Assembly (NCBI GenBank): GCA_022360715.1
Contig: JAKSCG010000078.1
Span: 62,001-126,000 of the forward strand
Direction: 5' to 3'
Source: Halanaerobiales bacterium
Lineage (GTDB): Bacteria; Bacillota; Halanaerobiia; Halanaerobiales; DTU029
DNA length: 64,000 bases
Position numbers and translations under genes: made by a program. Below the pieces are notes generated by a model that worked only from the letters and a program-made list of their open reading frames with translations, was not told the origin of the DNA and did no database searches. Shown piece after piece: positions 1 to 7,404 of this stretch. Each line of letters starts with the position of its first letter. The first letter of the stretch is position 1.

Positions 1-201
1 GAATGTATAATCACTATCACCAGATCCCAGGATTTGCTCGATAATCGTCCAGGGATGGATCATCGTGCTCCCGACAGATAGCCCCAGAATTAGCAAAATA
101 AAAGATACCAGGAGTAGAGTTGGCAGGATAATTATGCTCTTCTTTTCGAGCGAAAAAGAAACCTGATCAGAGCTGCTTCGTAAAATCGTATGTTTATTCA
201 T
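1..201 (-). CDS. FecCD-family ABC permease, N-terminal part (runs off left edge)
   Basis: This is the first 67 codons of a second permease of the Fur-controlled importer; the gene continues beyond the left edge. The start ATG overlaps the stop of the preceding permease in an ATGA arrangement (4 bp), so the two are translationally coupled. The visible protein has a short charged N-terminus, a hydrophobic first helix (IIILPTLLLVSFILLILGLSVG) and the start of the first periplasmic stretch, as in FecCD/BtuC-family permeases. Paired permeases of this kind normally form a heterodimer. The ATPase of this importer is not in the window and probably follows to the left. Family assignment rests mainly on operon position and the first helix. 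Confidence 0.75.
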   Translation of the reverse strand, partial: MNKHTILRSSSDQVSFSLEKKSIIILPTLLLVSFILLILGLSVGSTMIHPWTIIEQILGSGDSDYTF

Positions 202-1211
202 GTCGTACGCCCCGCCCTCCTTGCAATGGAGATGAAGAAAGGAACTCCAATAAGCGCGGTCATCACTCCGATCGGCATTTCTTCCGGGATAATAACCAGC
301 CTTGCAATAACATCAGATAATAATAGGAGGATTCCGCCACAAACAGCACAATAGGGAATGATCCAACGATAGTCAATACCTACCAATAAACGAACCAAAT
401 GGGGGACAATTAAACCGATAAAACCGATCGATCCACCTACTGCAACTGAACTCCCAGCTAAAAGGATGATAACAATACTCATTAAAATTTTTACTAATAA
501 GACCCGTTGACCTAAGCCTTTAGCAATATCTTCTCCGGAAGTAAAAATATTGATCGAGTTTCCTAAAAACAAGGCGACAATACCGGCTCCGACGATGAAA
601 GGTAGTATTGTTTGCAACATCTCCAAATTTCGTCCTGCTACTGATCCACCCAGCCAAAATAACACCCCTTCTAAGCCTTGTTGATCAATGACAAGTAACC
701 CTTGGGTAAAAGAACTAAAAAAAGCGGTAATTGCCGCACCAGCCAGTACGATCTTAATCGGTGATAAACTGTCCTTACCGAGAGAGGCAAGGAAGAACAC
801 CATGATTGTAGCAATGGTACCACCTAAAAATGCAATCCACATCAGCTGGAGCAGCGAATTAGTTGAAAGGAATACAGTAGCAAAAACAACAAAAAACAGT
901 GCTCCGGAGTTTATGCCGAAAATGCTCGGCGAAGCCAGTGGATTTCTTGTTAAAGCCTGCATCAAAGCACCCGCTACTGCTAAGCTGGCCCCAATTACCA
1001 TTGCGATCGAAGACCTGGAAATCCGGGTGGTAGTAATAATAATGTGTTCAGTTGAAGCCGGGTTATAATTGGTAAAGGCTTCTATTACGGTTCTTATTGT
1101 TGTTTGTACTTGCCCTAGCGCCATACTTAAAACGAATGTCAGCCCTAAAATACACAGACCTATTACAAGGCCGGCTATCTTCAATCTATGCTGTATTAGC
1201 AATGGGTTCAT
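198..1211 (-). CDS. FecCD-family ABC transporter permease (iron/siderophore)
   Basis: A 337-residue integral membrane protein of the FecCD/BtuC family, which forms the channel of ABC importers for siderophores, haem or cobalamin. About nine to ten hydrophobic helices are visible. The family hallmarks are present: ASLAVAGALMQALTRNPLASPSIFGINSGA near residue 75 (the NPLA(S/D)P motif) and, toward the C-terminus, GGSIGFIGLIVPHLVR, the loop that contacts the ATPase. It lies 105 bp behind the binding-protein gene, with a hairpin in between, and overlaps the next permease by 4 bp. The perfect Fur box ahead of the binding-protein gene makes an iron chelate the likely cargo. The exact siderophore cannot be read from sequence. 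Confidence 0.92.
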   Translation of the reverse strand: MNPLLIQHRLKIAGLVIGLCILGLTFVLSMALGQVQTTIRTVIEAFTNYNPASTEHIIITTTRISRSSIAMVIGASLAVAGALMQALTRNPLASPSIFGINSGALFFVVFATVFLSTNSLLQLMWIAFLGGTIATIMVFFLASLGKDSLSPIKIVLAGAAITAFFSSFTQGLLVIDQQGLEGVLFWLGGSVAGRNLEMLQTILPFIVGAGIVALFLGNSINIFTSGEDIAKGLGQRVLLVKILMSIVIILLAGSSVAVGGSIGFIGLIVPHLVRLLVGIDYRWIIPYCAVCGGILLLLSDVIARLVIIPEEMPIGVMTALIGVPFFISIARRAGRTT

Positions 1212-1266
1212 AAAATCACACTTTCAAGTATTTATTATGAAGCTTTTATCCTCTATAAAGTAAAAT

Positions 1267-1292
1267 GGGGTAGAACTATCAAGTTTTACCCC
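1267..1292 (-). terminator. Intercistronic hairpin after binding-protein gene
   Basis: Read on the minus strand, GGGGTA-A-AACT pairs with AGTT-C-TACCCC around a 4-base loop (one A/C mismatch), followed by ATTTTAC. It sits between the binding-protein and permease genes. The U-tract is weak, so it probably acts as a leaky terminator or a 3' stabiliser that lets the binding protein be made in excess of the membrane subunits. Confidence 0.55.
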
Positions 1293-1315
1293 CACTCAAT
1301 ATAAAGGGTTACTTA

Positions 1316-2320
1316 CTATTTGTCCAAACCAAAGTGTTCATAAATCTGATCCAGCATTTTATTGGCAGCAATTGAACCGCCTCCCGCATTCCAAATGACG
1401 TCATTGACCATATAAGCACGGTCATTTTTAGCAGCATCCAAATTATTCCACAAAGGATGATTAGTCCAGGCATGATAAGTTCTTTGAGTAGCCTCATCTG
1501 CATTTTCCCCACCTGGAAGGAAAATGAAAAATACATCTGCATTCATCGATGGAATACTTTCCTTAGTCGTCAGTTTAAGTACTACATTTCCCTCTTCCGC
1601 TGCTTTTCGCTGGGATTCAGGCCTGATAAAGCCAAGCTCACTTAATATATCTCCGGCAAAACCGGTTACAAAAATACGGGCATGATCAGCTCTAAAGTTT
1701 AGAACAGCGACTTCAATTGGCCATTCATCACCTAGTCTGGTCGAAATTTTTTCTTTAAAATCAGCAACCCTATTATCCCAATCCGTCAGCAGTTTCCTGG
1801 CATCTTCTTCTTTATTAGTAGCCTGTCCAACTAATTCAACTGTTTCTTTAAATTTAAAAACCGTTTGATGAGTTACGGTTGGAGCAATTTGAGAAAGCTG
1901 CTCATAGACTTTCTCATGACGTAATTTAGATGCAATAATTAAATCCGGCTTAAGCTTGGCGATTTCTTCTAAATTAGGTTGAGTTTCCAGGCCCAAAATT
2001 GGGGTATTTCCCAGATCATCTCTCAGATATTGATAGATCGGCTTCTCAACCCAGGACTCAACAACCCCTACCGGTTTAATTCCTAAAGCAATTGCAACAT
2101 CCGTCGCCCCTTGATATAGGGTAACAATCCTTTCCGGTGTCCCCTTTACTTCGGTTTTACCCATAGCATGTTCAATAACTCTAATCTCTTTTTTTCCGAT
2201 TTTTTCCTCTTGACTAGATTCCGTAGAAGCACTTATAGTTTCATTGACTCCAAAACCTACAACAGATATAAGCATTACAATAGCTAAAAATTGTAATCGA
2301 GTTTTTCTTAAGCTTAACAT
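1316..2320 (-). CDS. Iron-siderophore ABC transporter substrate-binding protein
   Basis: A periplasmic-binding protein of the FepB/FhuD (TroA-like) class, about 334 residues. An N-terminal signal sequence (basic MLSLRKTR, then a hydrophobic core) is followed by VIEHAMGKTEVKGTPERIVTL, the usual opening of the family, and a long helix-rich body. There is no lipobox cysteine at the signal cleavage region. The start was set at the ATG at 2320 because AAGGAGG lies 7 bases upstream (complement at 2327-2333); an upstream in-frame ATG at 2386 would fall on the Fur box. A Fur box precedes it and two permeases follow, so it delivers an Fe(III) chelate. Ligand identity is not visible. Confidence 0.9.
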   Translation of the reverse strand: MLSLRKTRLQFLAIVMLISVVGFGVNETISASTESSQEEKIGKKEIRVIEHAMGKTEVKGTPERIVTLYQGATDVAIALGIKPVGVVESWVEKPIYQYLRDDLGNTPILGLETQPNLEEIAKLKPDLIIASKLRHEKVYEQLSQIAPTVTHQTVFKFKETVELVGQATNKEEDARKLLTDWDNRVADFKEKISTRLGDEWPIEVAVLNFRADHARIFVTGFAGDILSELGFIRPESQRKAAEEGNVVLKLTTKESIPSMNADVFFIFLPGGENADEATQRTYHAWTNHPLWNNLDAAKNDRAYMVNDVIWNAGGGSIAANKMLDQIYEHFGLDK

Positions 2321-2370
2321 TCTTTTCCTCCTTGCTAATCCAAAATATCTTTTTTTAAGCTTGTTCAAAA

Positions 2371-2385
2371 TGATAATCATTATCA
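2371..2385. promoter_or_regulatory. Perfect Fur box (7-1-7)
   Basis: TGATAAT-C-ATTATCA is an exact 15-base inverted repeat matching the 7-1-7 core of the Fur operator. It lies 51 bases upstream of the chosen start of the binding-protein gene. This places the 1-2320 operon under iron repression by Fur. The rest of the 2321-2643 interval shows no further gene that I can support. Confidence 0.85.
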
Positions 2386-2643
2386 AAATATATTTTAACC
2401 TATCTTATTTCTGCTGTCAAGGCTTTTTTGCAAGTTTAGTTAACTTGTGATAAGGTATAGGGAAAATATCTGGATAAAATGTCATTAGAAGAGGAAAAAA
2501 AATTATCTTTTGTCACAAAAACAACTGAATAGGTTTCATCTTCTTTCTATGGCCATTACTAATAACTTATTGGCAGGTGATGTCAAAGCATTATACTGGT
2601 AGAATGTGGGTAACGATCATTTTACGGCAAAATACTTAATCCG

Positions 2644-3414
2644 CTACTCCGGCAGAACCACTTCAATTCCCCGGTTGTTAGCATTAACCCTGATCCCGAT
2701 CCCATAAGCAGCAGATAAAACCTCCGTGGTTAGCACTTCAGCCGGATTCCCCCCGGCAATAATCTTGCCCTCTTTCAGTACAGCTATCCGGTCGGCAAAG
2801 CATTGGGCCAGGTTGGGATCATGGAGGGCTACGATTACCCCTTTCCCGGCCCGGGCCAGTTTTTTTAGCTCCTTCATCAGTAAATACCGGTTCTTAAAAT
2901 CGAGATGGGCGGTCGGCTCATCCATCACCAAAAATGTTGTCTCCTGCATTAAGGCCCGGGCGATCAAAACCAGCTGACGCTCTCCCCCACTTAAGCAATT
3001 ATAGTAACGCCGGGCCAGGTGTAAGATCCCCATTTTCCCTAAAATCCTTTCCGCCCTCTCCTCACTGGCCCGATCCGGTAGCTGCCCCAAGGATAAATAG
3101 GGGGTGATCCCCATTAGCACAATCTCAAATACCCGGTAAGCAAAAATAACTGCATGTTCCTGGGGAACCATACTGATATAACGGGCAATCTCCCCCTGTT
3201 TCATTTCTCCGATCGCCCGCTGACCCAGGTAGATCTTGCCCTGCTTGCTTCGATAAATCCCGTTCAAGCATTTGAGCAGGGTCGTCTTCCCGGAAGCATT
3301 AGGTCCGAGCAGACAGGTAAACTCCCCCGGTTTGAGTGCAAGATTAATCCCGGACAAAACGAGATTTTTTCGATAAGCAAAAGAAAGTTGCTCAATCTTC
3401 AAGATCAATTCCAC
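2644..3414 (-). CDS. ABC transporter ATPase, FhuC/BtuD type (predicted molybdate/tungstate import)
   Basis: A 256-residue ATPase with Walker A GPNASGKTT (residues 37-45), a Q-loop in SMVPQEH, signature LSGGERQL and Walker B FLVMDEPTAHLD, then the switch histidine in ALHDPN. It energises the FecCD-type permease encoded immediately upstream; the GTG start (3414) overlaps that gene by 10 bp. GGAGGGAG precedes the start. Sequence type is that of iron/B12 importers, but the ModE-like gene and ModE-like operator heading this operon point to molybdate or tungstate, as in the class that includes Haemophilus MolBCA. That substrate call is inference from context. Confidence 0.9.
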   Translation of the reverse strand: MELILKIEQLSFAYRKNLVLSGINLALKPGEFTCLLGPNASGKTTLLKCLNGIYRSKQGKIYLGQRAIGEMKQGEIARYISMVPQEHAVIFAYRVFEIVLMGITPYLSLGQLPDRASEERAERILGKMGILHLARRYYNCLSGGERQLVLIARALMQETTFLVMDEPTAHLDFKNRYLLMKELKKLARAGKGVIVALHDPNLAQCFADRIAVLKEGKIIAGGNPAEVLTTEVLSAAYGIGIRVNANNRGIEVVLPE

Positions 3415-4412
3415 CCACTCTCCCTCCGGTATAACAAAAGATAAATAAAAAACGGCGCCCCCAGAAAAGCGGAAATAATACTGATTGGGATCTCAGCCCC
3501 GCTCAAATTCCGGGCCAGGTCATCCATAATCAACAGCAAGGAGGAACCCAGCAGGGCTGCTGTCGGAATCATATAACGGTGATCTGCCCCGGCTAAATAG
3601 CGGGCCATATGTGGGATGAGCAAGCCAAACCAGGTTATTTGACCGGTCGTTGCCACTGCTGCCGATACCATCAGCGTACTGACCCCGATCATTACACCCC
3701 GGAGCAATCGTACATTTAACCCCAGGGCGAGGGCCTCCTCTTCCCCCATTGACATAATATTCAACACCCAGCGCAGCAAATAGATCAAACCGACCCCCAG
3801 TATGAGCAAAGGGAGGGTAAAGACTACTTCCGACCAGCCAACCCGGCTGAATCCCCCCATTAAGTAGAAAATGATCCCGGGTAACTGATCATAGGGATCA
3901 GCCAGGTATTTTAACAGGGAAATAGCGGCATTAAAAAGGGCACTGACCGCAATCCCGCCCAGAACCATGATCATCATCCCGCTCCCGGCCAGTTTGGCGA
4001 TCAAAAAGGTTAATCCCACCGCCAGAATCCCGCATATAAAGGCCAGCAGATAGACCAGGATATCTCCGGTAAGAAGCATCCCCAGTGCTACCCCAAACCC
4101 GGCTCCGGCCGATACCCCCAGAATATCTGGGGAAACCAGCGGATTACGAAAAACACTCTGGTAAGCTGCCCCGGTTACGGCAAGGGCAGCCCCCACTCCC
4201 GCCACCAGAATTACCCGGGGGAGGCGGAGATAATAGAAAACAGACCAGGCTTGACCCCCTTTATGGGGAGTATGCTCTCCTGACAAAAACCCTAATAAAA
4301 CCCGCCAGATTTGCCCGGGCGGGAGTGGGAAACGCCCGATAAATAGGGAGAAGATAAAGATGAACACAAACAGCAAAGCCATACTCAATACCACCAGCGA
4401 ATTTCGATTCAT
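3405..4412 (-). CDS. FecCD-family ABC permease (predicted molybdate/tungstate import)
   Basis: A 335-residue FecCD/BtuC-type permease with about ten hydrophobic helices. It shows the family motif GAAYQSVFRNPLVSPDILGVSAG (near residue 80) and the ATPase-contact loop GQITWFGLLIPHMAR near residue 265. Only one permease gene is present, so it would act as a homodimer, as in BtuC and MolB. Its ATG overlaps the stop of the binding-protein gene (ATGA, 4409-4412) and its end overlaps the ATPase start, giving a tight binding protein - permease - ATPase operon. Iron-chelate or cobalamin transport is possible from family alone; the ModE-type control region favours an oxyanion. Confidence 0.9.
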   Translation of the reverse strand: MNRNSLVVLSMALLFVFIFIFSLFIGRFPLPPGQIWRVLLGFLSGEHTPHKGGQAWSVFYYLRLPRVILVAGVGAALAVTGAAYQSVFRNPLVSPDILGVSAGAGFGVALGMLLTGDILVYLLAFICGILAVGLTFLIAKLAGSGMMIMVLGGIAVSALFNAAISLLKYLADPYDQLPGIIFYLMGGFSRVGWSEVVFTLPLLILGVGLIYLLRWVLNIMSMGEEEALALGLNVRLLRGVMIGVSTLMVSAAVATTGQITWFGLLIPHMARYLAGADHRYMIPTAALLGSSLLLIMDDLARNLSGAEIPISIISAFLGAPFFIYLLLYRRESGWN

Positions 4413-5428
4413 GGTGATAGCTGACCACCCAAAGCGGTAAAGCCTTTTCCGTATACTTCCCGATAAAACTCCTCGACCAGTGCCGGCAGATTAATATCAC
4501 GGTAGAGCTCAGGATAGAGCTTATCGGCCAGCCACAAGATCATCAAATAAGAGGCCGGGCCGGGGAAATCCCAGGCTTCCAGGTTAGCAGGAGTACGGTG
4601 GATCGCTTTGTTTTGGAAGGCCTTAATTCCTTGATAAGCAGGTGATTTAATTAGCTCGGTCAGTTCACCCCGAAACCGCTGTGAAGTAACGATCAGCTCA
4701 GGATTCCATTGATAGAGTTCTTCGGCCGAGATCTGAATAAAGCCCTGCTTGCTTCCCTTAGCCGGATTAATCCCCCCGGCCAGTTCAATTAAACTGCTCT
4801 GTAGCATCCCGTCCCCAACACTATCCAGCAGTTGGCTGTTGGCAAAATAAACGGTCGGACGGTCGGACGGGGAGATCGCTCTTGTCCGGGCGGCTAGTTC
4901 GAGAATTTTCTGGTACTGCTGATCTACCTGCTGGGCTTTTTCTTCCAGATTGAAGACCTGTCCCAATAGCAAATTGGTCTGACGAATTTGCCGGTAGCTT
5001 TCCGGCTGAATAATAACCGCGGCAATCCCCTGTTCAGCCAATTTTTCGGCGGCGGTCAGACCGTCATGATAGGGATAGAGGAGCACCAGCTCTGGCTCGG
5101 CGGCAATAATCTCTTCCAGGTTTAAACCCTTTCTTTTGGAACCAACCGTCGGTATTTCTTCAATCCCCGGTAAGAGCATCGCAAAGAGGCGGATCCGGGA
5201 AAAATCGGTTTCAGCGGCCACAATCCGTTTCTGGGCCCCCAGGGCAAAAACAAACTTGGAGGCAGTGTGATAGGTGGTCACAACCCGCTCGATCTCTGCC
5301 GGCAACTCAACCCTCCTCCCGGCCATATCGGTAATAACCCGCTCTCCGGCTCCCGACACCGACAGCTTACAACAGCTGAACAGCAAAATAATTATAATAA
5401 TACTGGCAAGCTTGCGCACTGATTTCAT
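4409..5428 (-). CDS. ABC substrate-binding protein, BtuF/MolA-like
   Basis: A 339-residue binding protein of the two-lobed, helix-linked class III type. The N-terminus is basic and then very hydrophobic (ASIIIIILLFS), followed by a CC pair that is not a canonical lipobox, then RVITDMAGRRVELPAEIERVV, the standard opening of this family. The central LELAARTRA helix is the rigid linker. It is first in the operon, 10 bases after a 34-base perfect inverted repeat resembling a ModE box, and the preceding gene encodes a ModE-like regulator. Known homologues bind Fe-chelates, cobalamin, or, for MolA-like members, molybdate/tungstate; the last is preferred on context. Confidence 0.82.
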   Translation of the reverse strand: MKSVRKLASIIIIILLFSCCKLSVSGAGERVITDMAGRRVELPAEIERVVTTYHTASKFVFALGAQKRIVAAETDFSRIRLFAMLLPGIEEIPTVGSKRKGLNLEEIIAAEPELVLLYPYHDGLTAAEKLAEQGIAAVIIQPESYRQIRQTNLLLGQVFNLEEKAQQVDQQYQKILELAARTRAISPSDRPTVYFANSQLLDSVGDGMLQSSLIELAGGINPAKGSKQGFIQISAEELYQWNPELIVTSQRFRGELTELIKSPAYQGIKAFQNKAIHRTPANLEAWDFPGPASYLMILWLADKLYPELYRDINLPALVEEFYREVYGKGFTALGGQLSP

Positions 5429-5438
5429 CCTTTCTCCA

Positions 5439-5472
5439 TTTTCCGTTATATTTATGTAAGTATAACGGAAAA
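5439..5472. promoter_or_regulatory. ModE-box-like perfect inverted repeat
   Basis: TTTTCCGTTATA - 10 bases - TATAACGGAAAA is a perfect 12-bp inverted repeat. The inner CGTTATA...TATAACG dyad is the signature of ModE operators. It lies between the ModE-like gene (ends 5482) and the importer start (5428), placed to control the transporter operon. Confidence 0.8.
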
Positions 5473-5481
5473 CTAATCAAT

Positions 5482-5844
5482 TTACTCGTACAAACTATCT
5501 CTAAATTGCTGACTAAACCATTTATTTTCCAGCCTCTCCAACTCCACTACCGCTTCCTGACGGAAGGAACGATAGGTCTTGATTAAATACCGACCCTGCC
5601 TGGTTAGAGTTGAGCCGCCCCCGGCGATCCCGCCACTCTTACTCTCAATCAGTTTAAAACCCCATCTGGCTTCCAGGCTTTTAATCAATTTCCAGGCCTG
5701 ACTGTAGGACATCTTAAGCTCCTCTGCCGCTTGGCGTAAAGAACCCAGCCGTTGCACTAACTGTAGAATCGCACAGGGGCCATCCCCAAATAGCTTTTCC
5801 TCATCGGCCAGCCATAGCTTGTATTTTAGCTTGATTATGGTCAC
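5482..5844 (-). CDS. ModE-like winged-helix regulator (DNA-binding domain only)
   Basis: About 120 residues matching the N-terminal LysR-type helix-turn-helix of ModE: KLKYKLWLADEEKLFGDGPCAILQLV, then SLRQAAEELKMSYSQAWKLIKSLE as the recognition region, and a wing with GGSTLTRQGRYLI. The C-terminal molybdate-binding MOP domains of E. coli ModE are absent; stand-alone HTH forms are common in Clostridia. The GTG at 5844 is chosen because AGAAGG lies just ahead of it and homologues begin near this point; an ATG at 5886 would add 14 residues but lies against a hairpin. It is followed by an inverted repeat and a FecCD-type importer, which it probably regulates. Confidence 0.85.
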   Translation of the reverse strand: MTIIKLKYKLWLADEEKLFGDGPCAILQLVQRLGSLRQAAEELKMSYSQAWKLIKSLEARWGFKLIESKSGGIAGGGSTLTRQGRYLIKTYRSFRQEAVVELERLENKWFSQQFRDSLYE

Positions 5845-5891
5845 TCCCCTTCTATTAAGCCGTTCACAGCGGAGACACCCGGGCATAAATC

Positions 5892-5917
5892 GGCAGGGCT
5901 CCGCTAAGAGCCCTGCC
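5892..5917 (-). terminator. Strong hairpin between permease and ModE-like gene
   Basis: GGCAGGGCTC and GAGCCCTGCC form a perfect 10-bp stem with a 6-base loop, 18 bases beyond the stop of the AzgA-type permease. No clear U-tract follows on either strand, so it may be an imperfect terminator of the purine operon or a transcript-stabilising end. Confidence 0.55.
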
Positions 5918-5934
5918 TGACTGTCTCTATCAAT

Positions 5935-7278
5935 TTACCCCGTTGTCTGCCAGACAAAATAGGCAATAAATAGAATACCCAGTAGGTAGACCAGCCAGTG
6001 TACTTTTTTACCTTGGCCGGTAAAGAGTTTTACCAGCGGATAAATAATGAATCCAAGGGCAATCCCATTAGAGATCGAATAGGTTAAGGGCATGGCAATC
6101 ATGGCAACAAAGGCCGGTAACACCTCGGTAAAATCCTTCCAGTCTAATTTAGTTATATTAGCCATCATCATTGTTCCCACTATGACCAAAGCGGGTGCTG
6201 TGGCCGCAGCAGGAACGATCCCGACCAATGGTTTGAAAAACAGGGCCAGCAAGAAAAGAATTGAGACCACGACTCCGGTTAAACCGGTCCGTCCGCCTTC
6301 AGCAACCCCAGCGGCTGATTCAACATAAGTAGTGACCGTACTGGTGCCAAATACGGCCCCACCGGTAGTACCGATTGCATCAGCCAGGAGAGCCCGATTG
6401 GCCCGGGGTAACTTGCCCTTTTCGTCAAGATACCCGGCCTGGTGGCTAACCCCGACCAGGGTTCCGGCCGTATCAAAGAGATCGACAAAGAGAAAAGCGA
6501 GCAATACCCCCAGTAACCCGATATTGAAAACAGCCGTAAAATCGAGCTGCCCGAGGACACCGGACCATTCAGCCATCGTGGGGAGAGCAACTACTCCGTC
6601 CAGTGGTGGAGTAACCCCGTTAACCCAGCCAAAGAGTGTCGCCAGAATAATCCCCCAGAGGAGAGCTCCCTTAATCTTGAGGGAATATAAAATACCGGTG
6701 ACAATCAAACCGACCACGGCAACCAGGGCTGTTCCGGAAAAAATATCCCCCATTTTAACCAGTGTTGCCGGGTCAGCCACCACAATTCCGGCGTTGGTTA
6801 ACCCGATAAAGGCGATAAAAAGCCCAATCCCGGCCGCAATCCCTGTCTTTAAAGCCAGCGGAATTGAATTTACGATCATCTCCCGCACCGGGGTTACACT
6901 TAAGATAATAAAGATAATCCCCTCGGCAAAAATAAGCCCTAAAGCAACCTGCCAGCTAACCCCCATCCCGATCACAACGGTGTAGGCAAAAAAAGCATTT
7001 AAACCCATCCCCGGGGCCAGGGCAAAAGGATAATTAGTCAAAAAAGCCATACAAAGTGTACCGAGAAGGATTCCGGCAATTGTAGCAATAAAGACCCCGC
7101 CAAATGGCATTCCGGCATCACTCAAAATCGTTGGGTTAACAAAAATTATGTAAGCCATCGTCATAAAAGTAGTAAACCCGGCCAATATTTCTGTCCTGAC
7201 ATTAGTCTTATTTTCCCTCAGTTTAAAGACCCGTTCCAGAAAGCCTGGATTAGCGCCAGTAGTAACTATTTCAGACAT
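5935..7278 (-). CDS. AzgA-type purine permease (NCS2 family; guanine/hypoxanthine/adenine)
   Basis: A 447-residue permease with about 12 to 14 membrane segments, of the AzgA/PbuG/PbuO branch of nucleobase transporters. The start FLERVFKLRENKTNVRTEILAGFTTFMTMAYIIFVNPTIL is highly typical, as are GMGLNAFFAY near residue 95 and DLFDTAGTLVGVSHQAG near residue 265, which contributes to the purine site. It takes up adenine, guanine or hypoxanthine with protons. It is the last gene of the purine cluster, 126 bp after adenine deaminase, and has its own plausible sigma-70 promoter, so it may be transcribed both alone and by read-through. No purine riboswitch is recognisable upstream. Confidence 0.93.
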   Translation of the reverse strand: MSEIVTTGANPGFLERVFKLRENKTNVRTEILAGFTTFMTMAYIIFVNPTILSDAGMPFGGVFIATIAGILLGTLCMAFLTNYPFALAPGMGLNAFFAYTVVIGMGVSWQVALGLIFAEGIIFIILSVTPVREMIVNSIPLALKTGIAAGIGLFIAFIGLTNAGIVVADPATLVKMGDIFSGTALVAVVGLIVTGILYSLKIKGALLWGIILATLFGWVNGVTPPLDGVVALPTMAEWSGVLGQLDFTAVFNIGLLGVLLAFLFVDLFDTAGTLVGVSHQAGYLDEKGKLPRANRALLADAIGTTGGAVFGTSTVTTYVESAAGVAEGGRTGLTGVVVSILFLLALFFKPLVGIVPAAATAPALVIVGTMMMANITKLDWKDFTEVLPAFVAMIAMPLTYSISNGIALGFIIYPLVKLFTGQGKKVHWLVYLLGILFIAYFVWQTTG

Positions 7279-7297
7279 TAACTTACCCCCTTAGTAT

Positions 7298-7326
7298 AAT
7301 ATACCGTCCTTTCCTGTCCGACTCAA
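7298..7326 (-). promoter_or_regulatory. Putative sigma-70 promoter for the purine permease
   Basis: On the minus strand, TTGAGT and TATATT are separated by 17 bases, upstream of the permease start (GGGGGTAAG as ribosome site). Only the element match supports it. Confidence 0.45.
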
Positions 7327-7404
7327 CCGTCCATTTGCTGCCTGCTTAAATCTACGCGGCCATGATCACCCCCTTTTCCTTTGACAGACTGCCCTCCCAC
7401 TTTT

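Noticed and set aside
5482-5886. ATG at 5886 as start of the ModE-like gene
   Set aside because: Lies against a strong hairpin with no good ribosome site; the GTG at 5844 has AGAAGG and matches where homologues begin.
7279-7404. Purine riboswitch ahead of the permease
   Set aside because: The conserved loop sequences and stem pattern of the purine riboswitch are not present.
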